Source: GCA-2715965 sp047608975
GTDB taxonomy: Bacteria > Verrucomicrobiota > Verrucomicrobiia > Limisphaerales > JAYPXF01
Assembly: GCA_047608975.1 (NCBI GenBank)
Contig: JBLFYM010000010.1
Span: 15,040-79,039, forward strand
DNA: 64,000 bases
Reading direction: 5' to 3'
Below, piece by piece: positions 55,627 through 62,675 of the stretch; positions within the stretch are counted from its first letter, which is position 1; every line of letters begins with the position of its first letter. A program made the translations under genes and the position numbers. Under the pieces are notes generated by a model that was given only the letters and a program-made list of their open reading frames with translations, was not told where the DNA came from and ran no database searches.

Positions 55627-55633
55627 TTTGAAT

Positions 55634-56002
55634 ATGAGCCAACCGGTCAAACTCAGTGATGAACTCGTCCTCGAAGCGAGGACGGTTGGGAAAATCGCTG
55701 AGCGTTCCATCGCTGGTCAGGTTGAATTCTGGGCCCGCCTAGGTAAGGCGCTCGAGCCAATTTTGAGGGGAGACCGGACTCTCGCCTTACAGCAAGCTGG
55801 TTCAGCCCAACTATTTTCCGAGATCATTGCTTCGGTCGATTCGGCCAAAGGGCGACAAAAGGTCCACACCTACCTTGAGACGCAAGCCTATCCCCATTTC
55901 GAACAATGCCCTGACGAACCGGGCATGTTGGTGAAAATTAATGAGGACGGCAGCAGGACTCGGGGACGATTCGTAAATCGAAAATTCGTCAAGGCAGCTT
56001 GA
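55634..56002 (+). CDS. ParD-like antitoxin
   Basis: 122 residues from the ATG at 55634; ATG 55619 would add five residues but lies inside the palindrome. The N-terminal half matches the ParD-like antitoxin family (MSQPVKLSDELVLEARTVG, ERSIAGQVEFWARLGKALEP), a ribbon-helix-helix-type DNA-binding region. The C-terminal tail (about 75-122, YPHFEQCPDEPGMLVKINEDG) probably binds the toxin. The next gene, a zeta-type kinase, begins 10 bp after its stop. Expected to autorepress the operon. Confidence 0.8.
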   Translation: MSQPVKLSDELVLEARTVGKIAERSIAGQVEFWARLGKALEPILRGDRTLALQQAGSAQLFSEIIASVDSAKGRQKVHTYLETQAYPHFEQCPDEPGMLVKINEDGSRTRGRFVNRKFVKAA

Positions 56003-56012
56003 GTCCAGCACC

Positions 56013-56555
56013 ATGGATTGGGAATCGCTGTTGGATAAACGCCCGATCGTCGTAGCCGTTGCCGGATCGAATGGGGCGGGTAAATCCACTTTCTACCATG
56101 CCCACCTGGCCAACGTGGCTTTGCGATATGTGAATGCTGACGACATCGCGGCGGAGTTGGTCCTTGGAGCCTACGAAGGGGCTGATGTAGCTGCCGCCAT
56201 TCGCGGCGATCTCATCGCGCAAGGGGAAAGCTTCATCTTTGAGACCGTGTTTTCCGACCCTCACGGAGCCAAGGTGGCAGAGCTCGAGGCAGCTGCAAAA
56301 AAAGGCCTGCCTGTCGTTTTGATTTTCATTCGAATTGATTCACCAGAGACATCCAAGCAACGGGTTTCGATGCGAGTGATGCAGGGCGGTCACGATGTGC
56401 CTGATGATAAATTGGAAACTCGCTTTGACCGAACATTGGCCAATCTGGAACGAGCGATTCACGATCTTCCGGTTGTATTGATTTTCGGCAACTCGGACCT
56501 GGCCAATCCCTACCGTCTCGAAGCGGTTCATCAAAATGGGGAACGAATGTTTTAG
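56013..56555 (+). CDS. Zeta-toxin-like P-loop kinase
   Basis: 180 residues. Walker A AGSNGAGKST (17-26), then YVNADDIAAEL with the substrate-contacting Asp typical of zeta toxins, GESFIFETVFSD, and the lid-region arginines RVSMRVMQGGHDVPDDKLETRF. Zeta toxins phosphorylate UDP-N-acetyl sugars and block peptidoglycan synthesis. This shorter chromosomal type, paired with a ParD-like rather than an epsilon antitoxin, may do the same or act on another small molecule. It lies 10 bp after the antitoxin. Confidence 0.82.
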   Translation: MDWESLLDKRPIVVAVAGSNGAGKSTFYHAHLANVALRYVNADDIAAELVLGAYEGADVAAAIRGDLIAQGESFIFETVFSDPHGAKVAELEAAAKKGLPVVLIFIRIDSPETSKQRVSMRVMQGGHDVPDDKLETRFDRTLANLERAIHDLPVVLIFGNSDLANPYRLEAVHQNGERMF

Positions 56556-56695
56556 TGTGACTCTTGGCCAGCTCATCCAGATGTGGCGTCTGGATGATCA
56601 GGGAAGAATTCGTCGGGGAGGAACTTTCGGAAGCAGCGTTGGACGACGGAACTGACGTTCAGACTGAAGGTCAGCTTGCCTTGCTGAAAACGTTC

Positions 56696-57802
56696 TCAGA
56701 TCTCGAACGGCAGAGCGGTCACCTTTCGGGGGATCTTTCCATCAACGCGGTCGAAAACATCAACTTCAAAGGGTTTGCCGATGTTGTTACCGGCAAGATC
56801 CTCGAGAATATGTTCGGCCTTCAATGTGTATTTTCCGGGTGACCACGCGGCCTTGGGGGTGAACCGCCAAGCGCTTTCGTGGTCCGTGAGTTCGAGACTG
56901 CCGTCGACTTCCTCCCCCTGAGCGTTCACGAGCCAGATCACTCTTTGCGCCAGGGCGTTATCGAGCGGCTCACCGAACTTGACCTGAAGCGGCTCGGAGG
57001 TGCCGGGTTTTGGGGATCGGATTTCCCAAGTATCGGGCTTGATCGGAAGACGATCGGAAACGGTCACCGTGAAGGTTTTTCGAAAGTCTGATTTGAGGGG
57101 CTGGCCAGTGTGGTCCTGCCACTCGCGCCGAATGAGGAGCGTGTAACGATGGCCAAATTCAATTGCGGGACCGATGTCCTCGAGCGGTTTGACGCCGCGC
57201 TTGATGCGGCCCGGATCGATGAACAAGGTCAGGCGTTTCAGATCGGCCGTCCAAAGTTCCTCATTGATCTCAAGAAAGGGGAGGTCCACGGGCACGTTGT
57301 TGTCGCCCAGCAAACTGATGTATTGGTAGATGTTGCCACGCCGCATGGGTTTGCTGAAGTGTACGTAGAACTTCAGCAGGTTCTCGGGCAAAACCGGGGC
57401 GCTAGGAAAGATCGCCGCGACATTGCCCGGCGATGTTTTGAGGACGGTCATACCAAACGGGAGACTGACACTCTTTGGGCCGCCGATGAATTGAGCGAGG
57501 TAGTTCACCCCGGTACGAAAAGGGAAGCCGGGTTCGTAGCGAACGGTGCGCCCGTTCAAGGTGTAGGACCCGGCGATGGCAGGCAGGGCGGCGGCTTCCT
57601 TCGAAACGACACTTACGCGACAGGTCTTCGCGAACTCGCTTCGCTTCACGATCTTAACACCCGGCGGCCAGATGAATTCGACCGCCGTGATTTGTTCAGC
57701 GTTCCTGACCAGTCGGATGGCGGCGGCGCTTTGAACTGCGGCAAAGAAAAAGGCGGCCAGCACGAGGCCGGCCACCTTGGCATTGGCAAGTGTCTGCGTC
57801 AC
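56696..57802 (-). CDS. Secreted protein with bacterial Ig-like (SbsA-type) domains
   Basis: 368 residues, GTG start at 57802. Signal peptide 1-28 (GLVLAAFFFAAVQSAAA). The mature part is beta-rich with Ig-like SbsA features: AIFPSAPVLPENLLKFYVHFSKPMRRG, WTADLKRLTLFIDPGRIKRG, YTLLIRREWQDHTGQPL and the C-terminal SPGKYTLKAEHILEDLAGNNIGKPF. Its GTG overlaps the TGA of the upstream gene (GTGA), so the two are translationally coupled. Function unknown; probably surface or periplasmic. Confidence 0.75.
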   Translation of the reverse strand: MTQTLANAKVAGLVLAAFFFAAVQSAAAIRLVRNAEQITAVEFIWPPGVKIVKRSEFAKTCRVSVVSKEAAALPAIAGSYTLNGRTVRYEPGFPFRTGVNYLAQFIGGPKSVSLPFGMTVLKTSPGNVAAIFPSAPVLPENLLKFYVHFSKPMRRGNIYQYISLLGDNNVPVDLPFLEINEELWTADLKRLTLFIDPGRIKRGVKPLEDIGPAIEFGHRYTLLIRREWQDHTGQPLKSDFRKTFTVTVSDRLPIKPDTWEIRSPKPGTSEPLQVKFGEPLDNALAQRVIWLVNAQGEEVDGSLELTDHESAWRFTPKAAWSPGKYTLKAEHILEDLAGNNIGKPFEVDVFDRVDGKIPRKVTALPFEI

Positions 57803-58869
57803 GGAAGCGGAATCGTTTGCAGCGTGGCACCGTTGTCATCGCTACGGACGACGAGGGCGAGCTTGGCGCTGTATTTGTCGAGCTGATCAATTCCTTGCCA
57901 CTGCTCAATCGTCTTGTAGGTGACGCCGGCAGTTCCTGAGACTTTTTTCGTGATGGAGTCGATGGCGGCCATGTTGCCGGTATCGACTTTCATGATGCCG
58001 CGCGCGCTGTTCGCGATGAGCACGTAATCCTTGCCGCCCTGTTGATAGACAATCATGTCGAGCGGACGATTGCGGTTACCAAGTTCAGCGATGGTCTTCC
58101 CCTTGACCTTGCCCATGGGCTTGATGTCGGCGATGGGGAACTGAACCAAAGGTGTGCAGGTATAGGCAGCAAGCACGCTTGGGGTGTCACCAACCTTGAA
58201 GGGGACGAAGGTGCGAACGGGGGAGCGGGTTTCAAACCGACCGTGGGCACCGTGAAAAATCTCGACGCTTGAGCCACGATCCACCTTGCCGAAAGGAATC
58301 TTGATCGAACGCAGGGTGGAGGCGAATTCCTCATTGGACAGACCAGCCACGAGTAGACGACCGTCGACGTAGGCAATATCGGTAATGGACTCCAGACGGG
58401 CGTTATAAGGACCACGACGACCGCGGACTGACTTGTCCGCCGGAGCGTTCGGTAATTTGGCCGCAGACTGTGAATTCTTGGTGGCGACCACACTCAGTTT
58501 TCCACCCGCCACGCGGATGATGGCCGGCGTGGCATCGGTGCCGCGACCGCGAGATACGGCCAGGTAGGCGTTCTTGGACACGGGATTCACGGCCAGATCA
58601 ACGATGAGAATGTCGTCGGCGTTGGCACCTATAAGCGAGGCGATCTTGCTGCCTATCTTTTCGACCTTCACGGCCTTGTCGGCTTTCTTCGCCTTCGCGT
58701 CGTCAACCTGGTAGGCGTGAATGGTGGCACCCTTGGGATCGGATACGTAGAGAACGCCTTTGTCGTCAAACGTGATCGGTCCAACGGATTGCAGTTTCGC
58801 GGCCTGGGCCGGAGCGATGAATGTGACGGCGACAATCGCGGCGACAAGGGATGCGGGGATGCGTTTCAT
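57799..58869 (-). CDS. Secreted beta-propeller-like protein of unknown function
   Basis: 356 residues, signal peptide 1-23 (AIVAVTFIAPAQA). Repeating beta strands suggest a propeller (VGPITFDDKGVLYVSDPKGATIHAYQ, DILIVDLAVNPVSKNAYLAVSRGRG, ESITDIAYVDGRLLVAGLSNEEF, YVLIANSARGIMKVDTG). There is no catalytic motif I recognise. It is the upstream partner of the Ig-like protein, overlapped by 4 bp. The pair may act together at the cell surface (inference). Confidence 0.7.
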   Translation of the reverse strand: MKRIPASLVAAIVAVTFIAPAQAAKLQSVGPITFDDKGVLYVSDPKGATIHAYQVDDAKAKKADKAVKVEKIGSKIASLIGANADDILIVDLAVNPVSKNAYLAVSRGRGTDATPAIIRVAGGKLSVVATKNSQSAAKLPNAPADKSVRGRRGPYNARLESITDIAYVDGRLLVAGLSNEEFASTLRSIKIPFGKVDRGSSVEIFHGAHGRFETRSPVRTFVPFKVGDTPSVLAAYTCTPLVQFPIADIKPMGKVKGKTIAELGNRNRPLDMIVYQQGGKDYVLIANSARGIMKVDTGNMAAIDSITKKVSGTAGVTYKTIEQWQGIDQLDKYSAKLALVVRSDDNGATLQTIPLP

Positions 58870-59009
58870 TAGATGTATGGATAACGGTTCAAGACTGATT
58901 CACGACCCCGAAACTGCGCGGTTGGAACACGATCCCGGGAACTCATGGACGACGCCTCAAAATGGGGCAACTGGCAATACTATTTTTCGCCTCAACGAGA
59001 CATCCCGGG

Positions 59010-59609
59010 CTAGCGATAGACCACCACGAGCAGGGCAACGGCTTCGCCGCGACCCAAGTTCACAATGGCATGGGGTTGATCAGCCCGGTAGTTGCCGGAG
59101 TCACCGCGGTTCAGTTCTTCCGTATCATTGCCGGATTCGACGCGGACTTTGCCGCGTTGCACGGTGAGAAACTCCCGCGTTCCCTCGAAGTGGGCGGCGC
59201 TCCGAAGGCTCCCGCCCTCCTTGAGTCTCAGTTCGTAAAACTCGACGTCCTTCTCCAAATCCAAGGGCGAGAGCGTTCTGATGCTGCAGTCCTTATCTGA
59301 GCGATAGTGATACATCCGGTCATCCGAACGCACGACCCGGATGGAGGAAGTCGCGGATGGATCCTCGACCAGGTCCGCGAGCGTCATCCCCAAGGCCTGC
59401 GCGATCCGGAAAGCCACCGCAATCGTCGGGTTCGCGTTATTGCGCTCGATCTGGCTCAGCATGGATCGGCTCACTCCCGACGCGCCCGCCAGTTGCTCGA
59501 GTGACCAGTCGTGAGCTGCCCGAAGTTCCTTCACCCGGGTGCCGAAGCGCACGCTGATTGCCTCATCGGATTCCACCGCCCGCACTGTCTTCTTCTTTTT
59601 GGCTGCCAT
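59010..59609 (-). CDS. XRE-family regulator with cupin domain
   Basis: 199 residues from the ATG at 59609; a longer frame to 59660 exists. A lysine-rich N-terminus is followed by an HTH_3 domain (about 20-75, WSLEQLAGASGVSRSMLSQIERNNANPTI) and a C-terminal cupin (about 115-195, EFYELRLKEGGSLRSAAHFEGTREFLTVQRGKVRVESG). Proteins of this type sense a small metabolite through the cupin and control a nearby pathway. It diverges from tdh-kbl with 119 bp between starts, so tdh-kbl is the obvious target. Confidence 0.88.
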   Translation of the reverse strand: MAAKKKKTVRAVESDEAISVRFGTRVKELRAAHDWSLEQLAGASGVSRSMLSQIERNNANPTIAVAFRIAQALGMTLADLVEDPSATSSIRVVRSDDRMYHYRSDKDCSIRTLSPLDLEKDVEFYELRLKEGGSLRSAAHFEGTREFLTVQRGKVRVESGNDTEELNRGDSGNYRADQPHAIVNLGRGEAVALLVVVYR

Positions 59610-59633
59610 GATGTTCGGTTTATTGAATCTATT

Positions 59634-59681
59634 TCTTGCATAGTGGAATTCATGTTCCATTATCTTGCACGTGGTTCCATT
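59634..59681. promoter_or_regulatory. Putative operator between the XRE-cupin gene and tdh
   Basis: TCTTGCA occurs twice as a direct repeat (59634-59640 and 59663-59669, 29 bp apart). An inverted repeat TGGAA-TTCATG-TTCCA (59644-59659) and a further GGTTCCATT (59673-59681) lie between and after them. Such repeats in a divergent region beside an XRE gene are likely its binding sites. Confidence 0.5.
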
Positions 59682-59728
59682 TTACCGGAATTGCTTTGGA
59701 AAGCAACCGGTGAATCGGCCCTCCAAAA

Positions 59729-60754
59729 ATGAAAGCGCTGGTCAAAAGCAAATCTGAACCCGGGCTCTGGCTCGAGGATGTGCCCGAGCCCGAACTCGGG
59801 ATCAACGATGTGAAGATCCGCATTCACAAGACCGGGATCTGCGGCACGGATCTGCATATCTACAAATGGGACCGCTGGGCTCAGGGTGCGGTACCGGTTC
59901 CTCTGGTGGTCGGTCACGAATTTGTCGGCGAAATCGTCGCCGCCGGCTCGAACGTCAGTGACTTCTTCCCGGGCCAGATCGTCAGTGGCGAAGGACATGT
60001 CGTCTGTGGTCACTGCCGGAACTGTCTCGCCGGTCGTCGTCATCTTTGCGCGGATACCAAGGGCATCGGGGTCAATCGTCCGGGTGCCTTCGCCGAATAC
60101 ATCGTACTGCCGCAGACGAACGTGTGGGTTCATTCGGAGGGAATCGATCCGGATATCGCCTCGATCTTTGATCCCTTCGGCAACGCGGTTCACACGGCAC
60201 TCTCGTTCCCAATTCTCGGCGAAGACGTGTTGGTGACCGGTGCGGGTCCGATCGGAATCATGGGCGCGGCGATCGCCCGCTATGCCGGCGCGCGCTACGT
60301 CGTCATCACCGATGTGAATCCCTACCGGCTGGATCTGGCCCGCAAGATGGGCGTGACCCTGGCGGTGAATCCGATGGAAAAACCGTTGGCGGATGTCCAA
60401 CAAGAACTTGGCATGCAGGAAGGTTTTGACGTCGGACTTGAGATGTCCGGCAATCCGGATGCATTCCGTGAGATGCTCTCGAACATGGCCCACGGCGGGA
60501 AAGTTGCGCTCTTGGGAATTCCGGAGAAGGAAATGGCGATCGATTGGAATACCGTGATCTTCAACATGCTGACCATCAAGGGCATCTACGGACGCGAGAT
60601 GTATGACACCTGGTACAAGATGACGGTAATGCTTCAAGGCGGTCTGGATCTGACCCCGGTGATCACCCATCGCTACCACTACAGCGAATTTGAAAAGGGC
60701 TTCGAAGTGATGAAGTCCGGTCAATCTGGCAAGGTCGTCCTCAACTGGAACTGA
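59729..60754 (+). CDS. tdh: L-threonine 3-dehydrogenase
   Basis: 341 residues, the same length as E. coli Tdh. Zinc medium-chain dehydrogenase: catalytic zinc ligands C38, H63, E64; structural zinc Cys93, Cys96, Cys99, Cys107 (CGHCRNCLAGRRHLC); NAD-binding VTGAGPIGIMGAAIA. It oxidises threonine to 2-amino-3-ketobutyrate, which the next gene's enzyme cleaves. kbl starts 5 bp after its stop. Probably controlled by the divergent XRE-cupin regulator. Confidence 0.96.
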   Translation: MKALVKSKSEPGLWLEDVPEPELGINDVKIRIHKTGICGTDLHIYKWDRWAQGAVPVPLVVGHEFVGEIVAAGSNVSDFFPGQIVSGEGHVVCGHCRNCLAGRRHLCADTKGIGVNRPGAFAEYIVLPQTNVWVHSEGIDPDIASIFDPFGNAVHTALSFPILGEDVLVTGAGPIGIMGAAIARYAGARYVVITDVNPYRLDLARKMGVTLAVNPMEKPLADVQQELGMQEGFDVGLEMSGNPDAFREMLSNMAHGGKVALLGIPEKEMAIDWNTVIFNMLTIKGIYGREMYDTWYKMTVMLQGGLDLTPVITHRYHYSEFEKGFEVMKSGQSGKVVLNWN

Positions 60755-60759
60755 ACATC

Positions 60760-61944
60760 ATGTACGGAAAACTCAAGCAACACCTCAGCACGCAGCTCGA
60801 CGAAATCCGGGAGGCCGGTCTGTTCAAGGGGGAACGCGTCATCTCGACGGCACAGGGAGCGCACATTTCAGTGGCTGAAGGCGCACCGGTATTGAACATG
60901 TGTGCCAACAACTATCTCGGGTTGGCCCAACACCCGGACATCATTCGGGCCGCTCATGAGGGACTTGATGCGTGGGGCTATGGACTGGCTTCTGTGCGGT
61001 TCATCTGTGGCACCCAGAAGCCGCACAAACAGCTTGAAGACAAGCTCAGCAAATTCCTGGGGATGGAAGACACGATTCTCTATTCGTCCTGTTTCGACGC
61101 CAACGGCGGTCTGTTCGAAACCCTGCTATCAAAGGATGACGCGGTCATTTCCGATGAACTGAATCACGCGAGCATCATTGATGGCGTTCGGCTCTGCAAA
61201 GCGCAGCGTTTTCGCTACCGCAACAACGACATGGCTGATCTGGAGGCAAAACTGCAGGAAGCTCAGAACGCCAATATCCGCCTGATCGCCACCGACGGAG
61301 TTTTCTCAATGGACGGCCACATCGCCGAGCTCGGCGCGATCTGCGACCTCGCGGACAAATACGACGCGCTGGTCATGGTCGATGATTCCCACTCAGTGGG
61401 ATTCATGGGCAAGACGGGAAGAGGGACGCACGAGCACCATGACGTGATCGAGCGCGTGGACATCCTGACCGGAACTCTGGGCAAGGCATTGGGCGGTGCC
61501 AGCGGAGGCTACACGAGCGGACGAAAGGAGATCATCGATTTTCTTCGTCAGCGATCCCGCCCCTATCTGTTTTCCAATACTCTGGCTCCGACAATTGTCG
61601 CGGGCTCCATCAAGGCGATCGAACTCCTCACCGGTTCGACTGAGCTACGTGATCGGCTCGAAGCCAACACGCGCTCTTTCCGCGAAGGCATGGAGCGGCT
61701 TGGTTTCGATATTCTGCCAGGCCGGCATGCGATCGTGCCAATCATGCTGGGAGACGCCGCGCTGGCTCAGAGGTTCGCAGAAGCCATGCTTGAACGGGGC
61801 GTTTATGTGATCGGATTCTCCTTCCCCGTGGTTCCGAAAGGGAAGGCCCGCATCCGCACCCAGATTTCCGCCGCGCATTCGCAAGCTGATCTCGAATTCG
61901 CCCTGGAACAATTTGGTGCAGTCAAAACCGAGTTGGGCCTTTAG
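60760..61944 (+). CDS. kbl: Glycine C-acetyltransferase (2-amino-3-ketobutyrate CoA ligase)
   Basis: 394 residues. Alpha-oxoamine synthase of fold-type I: NNYLGLAQHPDI, FICGTQKPHKQLEDKL, DELNHASIIDGVRL, VDDSHSVGFMG and the PLP lysine K242 in TGTLGKALGGASGG. It uses CoA to cleave 2-amino-3-ketobutyrate into glycine and acetyl-CoA. Paired with tdh 5 bp upstream, as in many bacteria. Confidence 0.96.
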   Translation: MYGKLKQHLSTQLDEIREAGLFKGERVISTAQGAHISVAEGAPVLNMCANNYLGLAQHPDIIRAAHEGLDAWGYGLASVRFICGTQKPHKQLEDKLSKFLGMEDTILYSSCFDANGGLFETLLSKDDAVISDELNHASIIDGVRLCKAQRFRYRNNDMADLEAKLQEAQNANIRLIATDGVFSMDGHIAELGAICDLADKYDALVMVDDSHSVGFMGKTGRGTHEHHDVIERVDILTGTLGKALGGASGGYTSGRKEIIDFLRQRSRPYLFSNTLAPTIVAGSIKAIELLTGSTELRDRLEANTRSFREGMERLGFDILPGRHAIVPIMLGDAALAQRFAEAMLERGVYVIGFSFPVVPKGKARIRTQISAAHSQADLEFALEQFGAVKTELGL

Positions 61945-61961
61945 CAAACTCAAACCTTAGC

Positions 61962-62570
61962 ATGCTGCATCTCATCGAGTTTGGGGCCGTGATTTCATTC
62001 GGCCTGTTCGGGATCCTGTTGGCCCGGAAGAATCGTCTGGATTTCATCGGCGTGTTCACCGTCGCCTTCATCACGGCGTTCGCCGGAGGGACACTGCGGG
62101 ATCTGTTTCTCGACCGGCACCCGCTCTTCTGGATCGCCAACGATCACTACGCGGTCACGGTATTCTGTCTCGCGTTGGGCAGCATTCTGATCCCGGCAAG
62201 AGAAGTCCCGGTGGAACGATGGCTGCAATTGCCGGACGCGCTTGGTTTGGGCCTCTTTGCAATTGTCGGGGCAAATCACGCTTTGGAAGCAGGCACTTCA
62301 TTGTTCATTGCGTCGCTGATGGGTGTCGTGACCGGGACTGCGGGTGGTGCGATCAGCGATGTGATCTGCAATGAAGTCCCCCGTCTGTTCAAGGCCACCC
62401 CGCTCTACGCGACCTGCGCTTTCGCCGGCTGTTGGGGTTGCTTCGCAGTTCAACACGCGTTCGGCCGCGGCGATATCGCCCTGCTCGTTGGTATTGTGAT
62501 CGTGGTGGTGTCCCGCTTGGCAGCGATTCGTTGGAACGTTTGCCTCCCCGAACATCGCGCCGAATCCTGA
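61962..62570 (+). CDS. Trimeric intracellular cation channel family (UPF0126) membrane protein
   Basis: 202 residues with seven predicted transmembrane helices. Two internally repeated UPF0126/TRIC units: first half AFITAFAGGTLRDLFLDRHPLFWI, second half GVVTGTAGGAISDVICNEVPRLF, each with the Gly-Gly-kinked GG.(L/I).D motif. Prokaryotic TRIC homologs conduct monovalent cations; glycine uptake has also been proposed for a member of the family. It lies 17 bp after kbl and is probably in the same transcript, which makes a link to threonine/glycine metabolism worth testing. Confidence 0.88.
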   Translation: MLHLIEFGAVISFGLFGILLARKNRLDFIGVFTVAFITAFAGGTLRDLFLDRHPLFWIANDHYAVTVFCLALGSILIPAREVPVERWLQLPDALGLGLFAIVGANHALEAGTSLFIASLMGVVTGTAGGAISDVICNEVPRLFKATPLYATCAFAGCWGCFAVQHAFGRGDIALLVGIVIVVVSRLAAIRWNVCLPEHRAES

Positions 62571-62675
62571 ATCAAGGCCGACCAGCTGCTGTCGATCCAC
62601 GTGAGTGACAGTACCTCGGATCAATCGCCGGATAGTGCCCGCGTTCGGCTGCGCATCAGCCAGCAAGAGCAGTTT

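Larger units (their letters stand above)
55190..55633. other. 444-bp divergent intergenic region
   Basis: It separates the coiled-coil operon (minus) from the toxin-antitoxin pair (plus). It contains a perfect palindrome ATCCGTGA-TG-TCACGGAT (55354-55371) and a second palindrome before the antitoxin (55610-55626). A 49-codon frame at 55282-55431 is open but unsupported. Promoters of both units must lie here. Confidence 0.5.

Noticed and set aside
55601..55633. Classic -35/-10 promoter for the antitoxin gene from the TTGACA hexamer
   Set aside because: At standard spacing the -10 would fall at about 55624-55630 and the transcript would start at or after the ATG; only the palindrome is kept as a regulatory call.
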